From Ipomoea triloba (Eukaryota; Streptophyta; Magnoliopsida; Solanales; Convolvulaceae), in NCBI RefSeq assembly GCF_003576645.1, contig NC_044919.1, forward strand, positions 18,314,083-18,378,082: DNA of 64,000 nt. Reading direction: 5' to 3'. The notes under the pieces are model-generated. The model saw nothing but the letters and a program-made list of their open reading frames with translations, had not been told where the DNA came from and made no database searches. Below, in pieces: positions 34,773 to 46,101 of the stretch; the first letter of the stretch is position 1, and each line of letters starts with the position of its first letter. Position numbers and translations under genes: made by a program.

Positions 34773-36866
34773 TGTTGGTCCCGATAGGGTGGGAGAAGTC
34801 TAGAGGGGGGGGGGGTGAATAGACTTCTCAAACAATTAAAAACTTTATAACACTTCAACAACAGAGATTTCAAGTGAATAAATTCAACTTGAAATGTGTA
34901 GCGGAATATCGTACGGTAACGTGCTATAAAATAAAACTGCGTAAAACTAAAGAGATACTTGACATGCAATACGTTGGAAATACTTAGAATAGCTCAAAGA
35001 ACATGTATGCAAAGTTTGAGCCACATGCAAACGTGGGAACACACAAACCCAGATGATATGATCAACACAGTACGTAAAGGGTTAGTATGTTAAAACATGC
35101 AAATATGTAAAGTGCAGTAAGGTAAATGAGAGGCAAAGATTTATAGTGGTTCGGAGATGGTGTAATTCTCCTACTCCACTTATTCCTTGCTCCAAGGAAG
35201 GTTTCCACTATCTTCAATCACCCAGATACAATAGTGAAACTCCCGAGTGCTACGCACAAAGCTACACTCAACCACGAGCTCTTCGCACAAAGCTAAGCTC
35301 CCGAGCGCTACGCACAAAGCTACGCTCCCCGAACGCTACGCATAAAGCTACGTTCCCGAACGCTACGCACAAAGCTACGTTCCAACCAAGTGTTACGCAC
35401 AAAGCTGCACTTAGTTCACCCGAGTGTTACGCACCCAGCTACACTCCTTTCTACCCTCAGTAGAGATACAACTTTTGTTTTAAAGAAATAAAGATTTCTT
35501 TTCTAAGACTTGAAATCCTCTCGTGTATAGCTCAAAATCTCAGCACTTTGTAGTTTTCGTTGTAAGTCCGATCGATTCTGTATCTTGTCACCTCTGTGTT
35601 CCGTTCTCTACCGTGTATCTCGTGCTGTTTTTCAAGTCTTCTTGGGCTTCTTATAATTCAAAGAATAATTTGCCCGTTATGAACATTCAAATTTTGAACG
35701 TTCACTTGATCTGATTGGTCATTCCAATCTGATCTTGAAGGCCATACCTTCTCATTTAATAACCATACCGTTGATCTGATAACTTGCCAATTTGATCTGC
35801 ACATTTAATATCGCTGGTAACTTTTGACAAATTACCTCTGTGATTGCTCACAAAGTCTTCTTTTACGGCTTGATTGATCCTTGAAACTTGTAGCCTCCAA
35901 TTTTTGACTTTGTTGCCTTCTCAGCTTGATATTGCAGACTTTGTATCCTTCAGAGCTTGATATTTTTGACTTTGTTGCATCCTTGATTTGATCTTGGGCA
36001 AGTTGATCTTTCAAAATATTTACCGGGTGGTCCTTGCTTGAGTATGAACAATGATCTTCAGAAAATCACCATCTTCAACTTTCTTCTGGTTCAGGTTATT
36101 ACGTACTGAACCCAGAATATTTGAGACATGCAAAAATGACTAAGTGTAAGTTATACTCTTAGTTGCTCCATAGTACTTTAAAATAGCCTCCACACGTGTA
36201 GAAATAATGTAGTGTTCACGCGTATGTAATCCATGCAAAGTTACTCTACTTTGACTTTGACTTGCTCCATTTGACTCAACTAGCTCCAAAGATTTGGCCG
36301 TGTGACTTGCTCCCTATAGCAAGTAGGGTTCGACCGCTGGACCATTAGGTATATGCTCAAGTCTTTAACCATTTCTCCATTTTAGCTCATTCAGTCATGT
36401 CTATCAAATAAATATATTTGATTCTTCTTAGCATTGTATAGCGTATGGTGTAGAGATAGTGGATCTTGAAGTTCTTCTCGGTTTTGACTTAACTTCCTCC
36501 ATTGACCTTTGACTAGCTCCATGAGTTACTCCATGAGTTCCTCCATTGACCCAAAAACTGACTTTGAGCCGTGATACTACTAGCTCCCTTCCTTGCTCTC
36601 AAAGTTCAAAATGTTCTCAATAGGATTCGAACTCGAGTCTTCAGATAATTTGGCCTTGTCCATTTGATCATATACACTCATGTGTATAGTGGAAGCAAAT
36701 GACTTACAAGAGTCATTGCACACTGAACTCTATAAGACAATAATTCGAACCAAACTATTGTCATGACTTGCCTTTCGGGTCCAAACTCTACACTCTAAAA
36801 ATAAAATACGGGATTTCTAAAATTACAAATTGGCTCATCAAAACTGTTACAATTTTATTCCTAACA
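34773..36866 (-). repeat. 5' LTR of element C
   Basis: About 2094 bp. On the minus strand it begins TGTTAGGAAT (36866 downward) and ends ACCAACA (34773). It carries the short GTGCGTAGC-type units at about 35240-35420 and the A-box/B-box pair described in the findings. Confidence 0.95.
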
Positions 36867-37027
36867 AGCGGATAATGAACAACGTTTTGCTGGCCGAGAT
36901 TAATTTACACACACAGAGCATAACCAATCGTGTGGCCCAGTACGACTGCGACCGGTTCTCCCTTACTTCAACGTAGTCCGTATCACAGCCACGGTGCCCG
37001 CGTGAATAATAGAATTTAAATATTATG
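36867..37027 (+). repeat. Right copy of the 161-bp duplication flanking element C
   Basis: It repeats 25064-25224, including the end of the Ulp1-like gene; the sequence after 37027 is the original continuation of the MULE. It includes a 36-codon C-terminal fragment ending with TAG. Confidence 0.95.
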
Positions 37028-37396
37028 CCGTCATGTTTGGATTGCTAATAATGTAGCTACTTCAGGGTCATGGTACGTTGTCAATGGGGCTCTAGGGGGT
37101 TTTTGCCAAAATACTTTGCGTCACGGGGTGATGGTACAGTGATCAAGTAAAACCATCTTAGAGTGAGCTACAGAATAGTAGATGCTACAGTGACTATACT
37201 GTCAAGGCCATATTCATCATACCTAGGTTCTGTTGGTACATAGTCTCCACGGTTCTATTACTGCTCAACTTAGCACATGATAATGTAGTGCCACAGCTTA
37301 ATAAATAACTCTCTATAGTGGGAATAGAGTAATATGTTGCTGTGGGTTTTTTGCATTTCCCCTTGACAGCAAAACTGGAGCTCACATTACAGGAAT

Positions 37397-37448
<52 letters not shown>

Positions 37449-38223
37449 CGTAACTTACAGTCATATATAGTATGTTTTATTTATGGGGAATATACTTTAT
37501 TTGAGCTGTTGGCATATTAATGGTGCATGTACTAATAGAAGTGCAGATGGAAATATGCATTAACTAATAGAGGTGAACATGGATATATGCATTAATATAT
37601 TATGCACGAATGTAGTATTTTTAATTTAATAATATAATAGTAGTGCTTAACATGTAATGTAGTGGGGGGAGTGAATTCTGTTTAGTATTGTTGCACACAC
37701 GTATTATATATGCCCATGCGTTATTACGGAATGGATCTGTTGGGACGACCAATTCAATATACAAGACCTGGCAATGGAAGAAGGAGCATATTTGGTGGTA
37801 TCATTACAGAAGCATATTTATGCATATTTTAACCCTATTTCAGCAATACCAATATGTGGTATCGTTAGGTCTCACGTAGTTCACAAACTTAAGGACAGTG
37901 CTAGACAGACAACACTTTAAACAAAACGATCAAAATGGGAAACCAAACACTAATACAACTACTATTGATATGACGAAAGTTAGTTTAATATGTTTTCAAA
38001 CACCATATAAAAAGAATTACTTGGTTTGAAAGGGTGTAGTGCATACCAACATTATTCATGCACTAATAACTAATGAGCAAACAAACTATAAAACCCGACG
38101 ACATTACCAACAAACCCAATCAACAATATTCATAACACCGTAGTCAACTATAGTAATGTGAACATCCCCCAACATTATTTAATAGACTGCATATCCTACT
38201 ACTAACCAACAGTTACCTCTTGT
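37028..38223. other. MULE region between the two convergent genes
   Basis: AT-rich and non-coding. It holds a TA array at about 37402-37447 and, after it, several short repeats around ATGCATTAA (37555-37610). It would contain the 3' ends of both MULE transcripts. No other feature seen. Confidence 0.7.
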
Positions 38224-41200
38224 TCAAACGGCCACGACATCCTTCAAAGGGCAGTTACGAGCATCATGGCCATTACGCTGATCGCACATATGGCACTTAC
38301 GCCCGCCAAGTTGGCTCGCTGTAATTGCTAACTCTCGCTTGCTCTTGATGCATTTACCACTTCCCTTGTTTTTAGCTTGAGCGGGGGCTTGAATTGTGAT
38401 GGATAGTGGTCGCTCAACCCCACAAAATGCCTCAATTGCACCCATATTATCCCTAACGTTACTGCTGCTCGGACCACCCGATGAAAATTCCTCCCTCAAC
38501 TCTTGCAGGACCTGTACCATTCGTGACATACGACCACTATTGTTCCCTACTAGCATAGCACACGCATGGAACACGAACCACAACCCCTTTGTTCCTAAGT
38601 CACATGTGGCAACATTACATTGTTTGCACCACCGGCTCACAATGTATTGGGTAGGGAGCGCCTCCATCCGTGCGTCCTTCAACACCAAGAACACATGCCG
38701 ACACACCAATCCCATCTTATGAAACAACTAACAGCTGCACATGGCACTAAACCCATCACTTCCGCGCTTAACTCGGTATAAGGTGTTATCCTCGCCCTGA
38801 ATGTTATACCTGATGGTACCTTGCTCCTCGTGTACACCCACCACCCGACAATAAAAACAGCCCGCCACAATCTCTTTCTGTAACTCATAAAAAATCGTGA
38901 TTGTGAACAACTCTGCCACGTGGCGCTCTAATGGTAACGGTGTTTTAAACTCGAGCAAATATGCCTCGCACTCAGCATTCATTTTGGCTTGCTTATGGCG
39001 TTAAGCCTCCAAGACACTCTCAAACTGCACATAAAACTCGACAAGACTCGAATGTGGGCGGGTGAACTGGCCAAACACATTGTTTTGAGCTTCAGAACGA
39101 GATGTGGTACGTAGCAGCCCACTCATAGGCAAGTCCATAAAAAAAGCGGGGATCCAAAAACTCCTCTCCGCGTACAGTTTGCATAACCACCGGTGGTCCG
39201 CTAGACAGTACTCCTCCATCAACACATTCCACTGCACCTCGAACTCATCAGCACAGATCTTATCACTCCACACAATACCATTCAATCGGCGGTGAAAAAC
39301 CTCGTCCTTTGCTAACTCAGGACCAATCTTCTTGCCAACCTTGGTCATGATGTGCCACATATAGAACCGGTGCCTACATTCTGGTAAAACCCGCTCAATG
39401 GCAATCTGCATAGCTGGGTCTTGATCAGTTACAACACACCGGGGACTATGACCCATCCTAGTGTTGAACTTCTCCAACAACCATGTATACGATTCGATAT
39501 CCTCCTTGGTTAGTAGCCCCGCTGCAAAAGTAACACAACGTTTGTGGTTGTTGACCCCGGTGAATGGCACAAACACCAAACAGTACCTGCACCAGAATAC
39601 GGTAACACAAAAACACCCTCAGTAATTACACATAATAACACATGGTGAGGGCTGCGTGGTAGCTCCCAGATGCACAGTTGAGAAACCACATGCACACTTG
39701 GTTAATCAGGGATACAAATGCAGATTTAATACGGACTAATTTGTTGAAAGTTCACTTAATTCATATTTCTAAAAACATGAATAATAAACTAAAGAAAGAA
39801 CACCAGAGGCAATCCACATGCACCTAGCATTGGGTAACACCAAATTCTAAAATGATGAGATTAAAATAGCTAACAAAAACACCAGCCTTAAATTTGACAG
39901 CATGTTCAATTTGACCCATTTCAGCAAACTACAACCCTACTCTCATTACGGGGGTCAACCATTTCCACCACCTTGGCATAGACCGAGTACCACATTATCC
40001 TTCATCTGGTCTATCTGCTTTTCAAGCTTCCAAGTAGTGATTGCGAGTTTCCTCCTCACTCTAAAATATTGAATTTGTTTTTTTTAAATATAAAACTACC
40101 AACAAGGTGAAATTTTAATTTTATTAATTGTGCAAATATAACATTGGTTTAGTCTGATTGGAATTTTTTTAAAAGAAAATACATCAACCACTAGAAAACA
40201 ACAATTCTCTGTGCTCCCAAAAGGTTGAATCCCCAACCCCAAGGGCCGGTCAAAGCATCTGCAAAATGTAAATCATGCAGCACCCTTACTTTGAGAGGCG
40301 GCCCCACACTAAGCCACTGGTGAGACACAATCCCTAGTCTTTGCTCCCAAACTTCACCCATGTGACTAGTTGAGCAGCCAATGCGGACAACAACAACTGT
40401 TGTGTACCCGTGGGTTGCTACACTATTGTCTTTTACATTTTCTATGACAAAACATATAACATTATTAGACTTTTAAAATGGTAACCTTAAGAAAGATTAA
40501 TTAGGGGTATCATTGAAATCAAGAAAGTAGTAATTAATTGATTGATTAAGTAAATTCTAATTGTGCACTTATAACAATAATACAAAATAAAATATGTGTG
40601 GGTGTGGCTTATAGGCAGGTGGACGTTAATGCATGGCTTCCTCTTTCTAATTGGTTACTTTATATATATATATATAGGACTGTGTGCATTATATTGATGT
40701 TAAGGTTCGCTTGTTACTGTGAATAGTATGAGAGGGGAGTGTTAGTGCATGTTATGGAAGCGTATGCTAACCCTACTATCATTTCAATTCATTACTACAA
40801 CTATTGGTCCCATCATAAACTAACAACATAAAACAGTAAAACACTAACATAGCAGTGGAGATCAGCAAACTGACATGCGTAAAGACTAATACTCTAAAAT
40901 GGGATTTACTAAACAAACAAACGCATATGCACGAATAATTACCTTTGTTTTCATATAAATTACTATACGCAACTAAAGTATTATAGTGTACAAGTCAAAT
41001 ACCTGTTCGTGCCATAAGTTGCACCAAACGAAATAACATCACCGAACAGGGAATAATCTGTCCGGCACACCGGGTCTGCCCAAAACAGGCGTGCTAACCG
41101 ATTCTGTGAATCAAAATGGTAATCAAAAACGAAATCGTCACAAACTTCACATCTCTGGGTGAACTTCTTAATTATCAACTCTCCGTCACCACCCGCAACA

Positions 41201-41843
41201 TATGCTTGAAGGTCCCGTCTAAAATTATGGAACTCCATACTAGTAGCATCAACATTAGCGAACCCTCTAGCACCCTCCTTGTACAACCTAAAGCCCTTAG
41301 ACTTCCCAATATTAGACTTGATACAATTAGCGATAAATGCTGGTTGCGCCACATCTAGCTTTCGGTTACCCCGCATGAATGCTCTAGAAGGGTCGGTGCA
41401 CAAACTGTGACTATGTTCCTCTACAAAAATTGACACCACGAACTCACCGGTATGGTCCTTCCTCAAACACATCTTTGCATTGCATTCAACCTGGTTAGAA
41501 ATCCTTCGCCATCTTTGTTTGTTCATATCACCTCCAGCATCGACGCCCTCATTAACTGTGCGTTTCCCACCACCTCGCACGCCTTGACGGCTACACACTA
41601 GATACCGCATGCTAATTCCGACATCCCTATCTCGCTTCAGGGCATTGTGCCTTACGTCAAATCAACCAGCAATGGCGTATTCCATGTAGAACTTAATACC
41701 TTGGGCCAAGGTAGTCAAATGTTGCCCAACCTCTGGCAACAACCCTCCGTCAACAATTGGTGTCCAACTTGTTTGGGTTCCGAATGTCACACCCATCGTG
41801 CTGTGTGACGAAGTAACAGGTGGACTCCCCATTGCATCAACCC
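38224..41843 (-). pseudogene. FAR1/FRS-type MULE transposase, inactivated
   Basis: Two main exons, 41003-41843 and 38224-39586, are joined in phase across an intron with a GT donor (41002-41001) and an AG acceptor (39588-39587). Exon order: FAR1 DNA-binding domain (KFYMEYA, then CSRQG, RRISNQVECNAKM, HSHSL), MULE transposase domain (TYGTNRY, FVPFTGVNNH, VVTDQDPAMQ, RFYMWH), SWIM zinc finger (C-S-C ... GLVCRH) and a C-terminal knuckle (KCHMC ... HDARNC). In-frame stops: TGA 41662-41664 in the FAR1 domain, TAA 39001-39003, TAG 38728-38730 within the SWIM motif. The place of the first catalytic Asp (F-D-T-T-Y in the family) reads F-G-A-T-Y. The product would bind the element ends and cut DNA; this copy cannot. 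An upstream exon may lie near 42590-42700. Confidence 0.85.
39587..41002 (-). other. Intron of the FAR1/FRS-type transposase gene
   Basis: 1416 bp, AT-rich. On the minus strand about 40215-40330 has weak tRNA-gene-like boxes, which I did not accept as a SINE. A short TA run is at 40661-40676. Nothing else is supported. Confidence 0.65.
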
Positions 41844-42842
41844 CTGTGAATGACCAAGCACGGTGGAGATGGTGTTACTACAAGGTTACCTCTAAACAAA
41901 ACTGATAAACATGCGATCCAACCACAACCCATAAACAAATAAAAACACAAAAACACCACGTACAGTGGCGATTGTTATTCTGCTAGGGGGCCTCTAAAGA
42001 AAACAAATAAACATGCGTCCCATTCAACACCCAAAGCAAAAAAAAAAAAAAAAAANNNNNNNNNNNNNNNNNNNNNNNNNNNNNNNNNNNNNNNNNNNNN
42101 NNNNNNNNNNNNNNNNNNNNNNNNNNNNNNNNNNNNNNNNNNNNNNNNNNNNNNNNNNNNNNNNNNNNNNNNNNNNNNNNNNNNAAAACAAAAAAAAAAA
42201 AAAAAAAAAAATAAAAACAAAAACAAAAACAAAAACAAAAACAAAACAAAAAAAAACCATCTAGAACCAGGTTCGCATCCAGTACTCCAAGGTTTCCAAA
42301 CACCATCGAAAATCTAGTCTACCCAAGAATATGGACACAGAATCTGGGGGCTCGCATAACCGACCGAGAAACTGCATGAGCACACTACGCTAGCCATATT
42401 ACGAACACTAAACTCTTGGTGTCGCACGCAGGTAACCACACATGAACACCAAAACACCACGCACAGACTGTGGATTAGAGTGGCCACATTCTCACCAGAG
42501 TCATGGAAGTGCCACCCGCATCACCACCGGGAATGAAATGAACCCAAAAAAAAAAAAACAGTGCTAACACCAACCTGATGTCTGCGCCAAGTTCGCGTAC
42601 ATGCCCGGAGGGTGTAGTTGGTGCGACGTCGACGTCGTGAGGGAGGGGGCTATCACTTCCGCCGGTTGAGCCATATCCACCGTAATCATCGGTCAAAGAA
42701 AACAACAAATGGATTCCGTAATTCAAACGAGACTGTACAGTTCTGTAATTACAAAAAAAAAAAAAAAAAAACCATTCCCTATTATGGGGGAAGGCCCACC
42801 GAATCTGAGGTGTGGTGTAATCTCCACCATCAGATCCCACCC
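41844..42842 (-). other. 5' region of the transposase gene, with a sequence gap
   Basis: It contains 129 N (42056-42184) flanked by A-rich runs, and further A runs at 42548-42558 and 42751-42770. On the minus strand about 42700-42590 is an open, acidic stretch (DDYGGYGSTGGSDS...) that could be an upstream exon of the FRS-type gene. No matching splice sites could be fixed because of the gap. Confidence 0.4.
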
Positions 42843-42906
42843 GATCAATGCACCACCTAGGTGCATCAGTTCACAGGGTAATGTAGGTGTGCACCTGAAA
42901 TTATCA
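42843..42906 (-). repeat. Right terminal inverted repeat of the MULE
   Basis: It is the diverged reverse complement of 4582-4655 and resembles 147-224 directly (GTGCATCAGTTCACAGGG against GTGCACAGGTTCACACGG). It ends at the TA array. Confidence 0.55.
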
Positions 42907-43022
42907 TATATATATATATATATATACATATATGTATATATATACATATATGTATATACATACACATATATATACACATATGTATACACACACATATATA
43001 TATATATATATATGTAGATATG

Positions 43023-43053
<31 letters not shown>

Positions 43054-43055
43054 AT
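42907..43055. repeat. Compound TA/TATG/CA microsatellite
   Basis: Runs of TA with interspersed TATG, CATA and CACA. It marks the right boundary of the MULE, as TA arrays do on its left. Confidence 0.95.
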
Positions 43056-43264
43056 CACTTGTATAGGTAAGACTATAAGATCAAATCTTGACCGTTAAAT
43101 ATTAGATTTCAATGGTTTGGATTGGTCTTGAGAATGGTGCTGGTTTTTGAATGCTAGAAGGGTATTGAAGTAATTTTATTATTGATTTAATGTGATCAGA
43201 TTTAGGAAGAAGCGTGATCTCCTACCATCTCTTTGGTTGTCACGTGATTTCTTTCCTTAGTAAT
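43056..43264. other. Sequence to the right of the TA array, resembling the ends of the 253-4027 element
   Basis: It contains AAGACTATAAGATC and a GACCGTTAAAT block, like the GAGAC/ATAAGAC and GGCCGTCC blocks at 253-345. It may be the end of another copy of that family. No gene. Confidence 0.3.
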
Positions 43265-43731
43265 ATGGGTGACGTTTCGGGTTTCAGTTCGGCTTTTTTT
43301 TTCAGTTTCGATTTCGGTTTCAATTTTTCGGTTCTAAAAAATTTAAACCATTCGGTTTAACATTAGAGATCAGTTCGGTTTGAAACGGTTCGGATTCGAT
43401 TCGGATTTAATTCAATTCGGTTTAAGTCTTCAAATTTCAGTGTTTCCTTATTTTCTGAACATACTATCACATTATCCATATCCAAAATCTAAACATTATT
43501 AATAAAATAGCAATTCAAAGTCTAAACATACTACTAAGTACTAATTATGAAGTAAAGAACAATTGCAGAAAACAACAATAGCGCAAAGTAGAGAAAAACT
43601 ATAAAGAAATCAAATAAAAAAATGTAGAGAGATACTATTGAGAATAGAAATTAAACGACGGAGCAGGCATCAAGGGACTTAGATTTACTTCTTTATTATT
43701 ATTTTTATTGTTGTTGTTGTTGTTATTATTA

Positions 43732-43780
<49 letters not shown>

Positions 43781-43920
43781 AACCTAACAAAATTCGGTTC
43801 AATTTTTACTAAACCGTTCGGTTTAGTTCGGTTTTTAACCGAACCATTCGATTTACAAGAATTCCGAACCGTTCGATTTTTATATTACTAGTTCGGTTCG
43901 GATCGGATGTCCAAACCGAA
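43265..43920. mobile_element. CGGTT-rich non-autonomous element
   Basis: Both ends (43265-43435 and 43785-43920) are dense in CGGTT/AACCG words in both orientations, which could fold on each other; the centre is AT-rich with a TTA/ATT array (about 43687-43779). This layout of subterminal inverted short repeats is typical of non-autonomous hAT- or MULE-derived elements. No target duplication could be fixed. Confidence 0.4.
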
Positions 43921-44347
43921 TTGCCCCCTACTTAGTAGCACACGCCTCTTCAAAGTACAGTCAATATTTTTTTGTTTCCTATTTTTTTTCCTTCTGCTTC
44001 GCACGTCCGAATATAGAGACGCTGACGCCCCATCTTTTTTTCTTTTTCATTCTCCGACCATTTTTTCCATTCTCCTTCTCTTGCCGACACCATCAAGGAG
44101 GTTCTTCTTGTGTTTTTTCCATTATCCAATTCTTCTTTTGTGGGTGGAGCTTTGTTTGTGCAGTTGCGATAGAGGAACGCACAGATGAAGGTATTTTTAA
44201 AAAAAAAAATTTCGTTGTTGTTTGTTGTGGGTTAGGGTTTTCCAACTTTGTGTTGTGGCTGAGTCTGTGTTTCCGCGGGCTGCTGGAAGGGCGGCGGGGT
44301 GTGGTTTTTGGCGAGTTTCGGGTGGTTTGGGGATTGTCGAACTGGAA
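43921..44347. other. Unassigned stretch
   Basis: Pyrimidine-rich on the plus strand (43940-44120), then an ATG-AAG followed by a GTATTTTT donor-like site near 44186. It could be a captured untranslated leader and first exon. I see no protein family in it. Confidence 0.3.
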
Positions 44348-44506
44348 GTGAGTGATACTTTCCTTGTTCAATTTATTTTAAACTCTTTGCCTCACAAGTA
44401 TGAAACATTCCATGTGAATTATAATTCCATTAAAGATAAGTGGAATGTGCTCGAATTGCATAAAATGCTAACCCAAGAGGAAATAAGGCTTAAGGGACAA
44501 GGGATT
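44348..44506 (+). pseudogene. gag: gag fragment (UBN2-type) of another copia element
   Basis: 53 codons starting VSDTFLVQFILNSLPHKY, followed by F-H-V-N-Y-N and D-K-W, then L-x-x-M-L-x-Q-E-E-x-R-L-K. This is the recognisable block of UBN2-type gag domains in Ty1/copia elements of the Tnt1 type and is unlike the two Sirevirus gags in this window. It is cut at the right by the insertion of element E (TGTTAGG at 44507). Its left part is missing or too diverged. Confidence 0.75.
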
Positions 44507-45258
44507 TGTTAGGAATAAAATTGTAATAGTTTTGATGAGCCAAATTGTAATTTTAGAAATCCCCTATTTTATTTTTAGAGTGTAGAGTTTGGACCCGAAA
44601 GGCAAGTCATGACAATAGTTTGGTTCGAATTATTGTCTTATAGAGTTCAGTTGGCAATGACTCTTGTAAGTCATTTGCTTCCACTATACACATGATTGTA
44701 TATGATCTAATGGACAAGGCCAAATTATCTTTGCTAGAAGACTCGAGTTCGAATCTTATTGAGAACATTTTGAACTTGGAGAGCAAGGAAGGGAGCTAGT
44801 AGTATCACGGCTCAAAGTCAATTTTTGGGTCAATGGAGTAACTCATGGAGCTAGTCAAAGGTCAATGGAGGAAGTTAAGTCAAAACCGAGAAGAACTTCA
44901 AGATCCACTATCTCTACGCCATACGCTATACAATGCTAAGAAGAATCAAATATATTTATTTGATAGACATGACTGAATGAGCTGAAATGGAGAAATGGTT
45001 AAAGACTTAAGCATATACCTAATGGTCTAGCGTTCGAATTTTACTTGCTACATTTTAACTTACAAGGAGGAAGCTTGGGAGCAAGTCACACGGCCAAATC
45101 TTTGGAGCTAGTTTTTGGTCAATGGAGCTAGTTGAGTCAAATGGAGCAAGTCAAAGTAGAGTAACTTTGCATGGATTACATACGCGTGAACACTACATTA
45201 TTTCTACACGCGTGGAGGCTATTTTAAAGTACTATGGAGCAACTAAGAGTGTGACTTA
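44507..45258 (+). repeat. Truncated 5' LTR of element E
   Basis: It starts TGTTAGGAAT and follows the family II LTR up to GAGTGTGACTTA, where it is fused to pol at a short TTA microhomology. It contains box-B-like GTTCGAATC motifs at 44747-44755 and 45032-45040. Confidence 0.93.
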
Positions 45259-46101
45259 AACTACTTCCTTGGACTACAAGTTAAACAAATGAAGGAAGGA
45301 ATTTTCATAAATCAAGCCAAGTACACCAGAGACTTGATCAGAAAATTTGGCTTAGAAGGGAAAAGCTCAGTCAAAATTCCCATGAGTACAGCACAGCGAT
45401 TAGACAAAGATGACGAAGGAACGGACGTTGACCCAACGATCTACCGAGGAATGATTGGATCTTTGCTATATCTCACTGCGAGTAGACCAGATATATCTTA
45501 CTCAGTGGGTGTATGCACGAGATTTCAGTCAAATCCGAAAAATAGTCATCTTGATGCTACGAAGAAAATCATTCGATATCTCAAAGGAACAATCAATGTT
45601 GGATTATGGTATCCAAAGGAAGGTAATTTTGAGCTAACCGGATATTCAGATGCAGATTTTGCAGGTTGCAAAATTGATCGAAAAAGTACCTCCGGAACGT
45701 GCCAGTTCTTAGGGGGAAGGTTAGTTTCATGGTTCTGTAAGAAGCAAAACTCCATTGCAACAAGCACAACCGAAGCCGAATATATCGCAGCAGGAAGTTG
45801 CTGTTCGCAAATTTTATGGATGAAGCAACAGTTGAAGGATTACGGAATTAATTGCGAGGACGTTAGTATTTTCTGTGACAATACTCGCGCGATTGCAATT
45901 TCACAAAATCCTGTACTTCATTCACGAACGAAGCATATCGACGTACGACATCATTTTATCCGCGACCACGTCGAAAAGATGGATTTAAGGATCGATCATA
46001 TCCCTACAGAAAATCAAATTGCAAACATTCTCACAAAACCGTTGTGTGAATCTCGCTTCGCAACCTTAAGGCACGAAATGGGGATGATCGAAATTAGCTA
46101 A
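45259..46101 (+). pseudogene. pol: pol remnant of element E: RT end and RNase H
   Basis: An open frame of about 270 codons from NYFLGLQV to GMIEIS, with stop at 46099-46101. RNase H motifs are present: [15 protein letters not shown]-like STTEAEY, CDNTRAIA, and [17 protein letters not shown]. It is collinear with element C 29395-30200 and retains the residues missing from C after CDN. It has no start of its own; upstream sequence is the LTR. The frame is intact, so the deletion may be fairly recent. Confidence 0.9.

Larger units (their letters stand above)
25225..36866 (-). mobile_element. Element C: family II Sirevirus-type Ty1/copia retrotransposon, decayed
   Basis: It lies on the minus strand. 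LTRs are at 34773-36866 (5') and 25225-27279 (3'), with a primer site, gag, pol, two short downstream ORFs and a polypurine tract (27280-27292). Its ORFs carry many nonsense changes and a frameshift. There is no matching 5-bp target duplication: the outer flanks are TTATG and AGCGG, and instead 161 bp of target is repeated. The two LTRs differ by sizeable indels, one of about 65 bp near 25310 and one of about 35 bp near 25970. This suggests they came from two separate insertions. Confidence 0.93.
4582..42906. mobile_element. Large decayed MULE with convergent Ulp1-protease and FAR1/FRS transposase genes
   Basis: The element lies between TA arrays. Its ends share diverged terminal inverted repeats (4582-4655 and 42843-42906). 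On the plus strand it carries an exon-rich Ulp1 (C48) protease gene, 4940-25173. On the minus strand it carries a FAR1/FRS-type MULE transposase gene, 38224-41843; the two are tail to tail. After removing the nested solo LTR with element A (8079-23014) and element C with its flanking duplication (25225-37027), the original element is about 11.5 kb. MULEs that carry Ulp1-like genes are established in plants (Arabidopsis Kaonashi elements, melon CUMULE). The exons are GC-rich against AT-rich introns. Both genes are broken, so this copy is not autonomous. Any 9-bp target duplication is hidden by the TA arrays. Confidence 0.75.

Noticed and set aside
40215..40330. tRNA-like boxes on the minus strand (TGGCTTAGTGTGG and GGATTCAACC), a possible SINE
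   Set aside because: The two boxes are about 85 nt apart, too far for a tRNA gene or the usual plant SINE head, and no poly-A/T tail or target duplication was found.
42013..42306. Lys/Phe-rich frames around the second N gap
   Set aside because: They result from A-runs and N; no real gene.
43921..44347. A host gene first exon
   Set aside because: A donor-like site follows an ATG, but there is no downstream exon, no protein similarity I recognise and transposon sequence on both sides.
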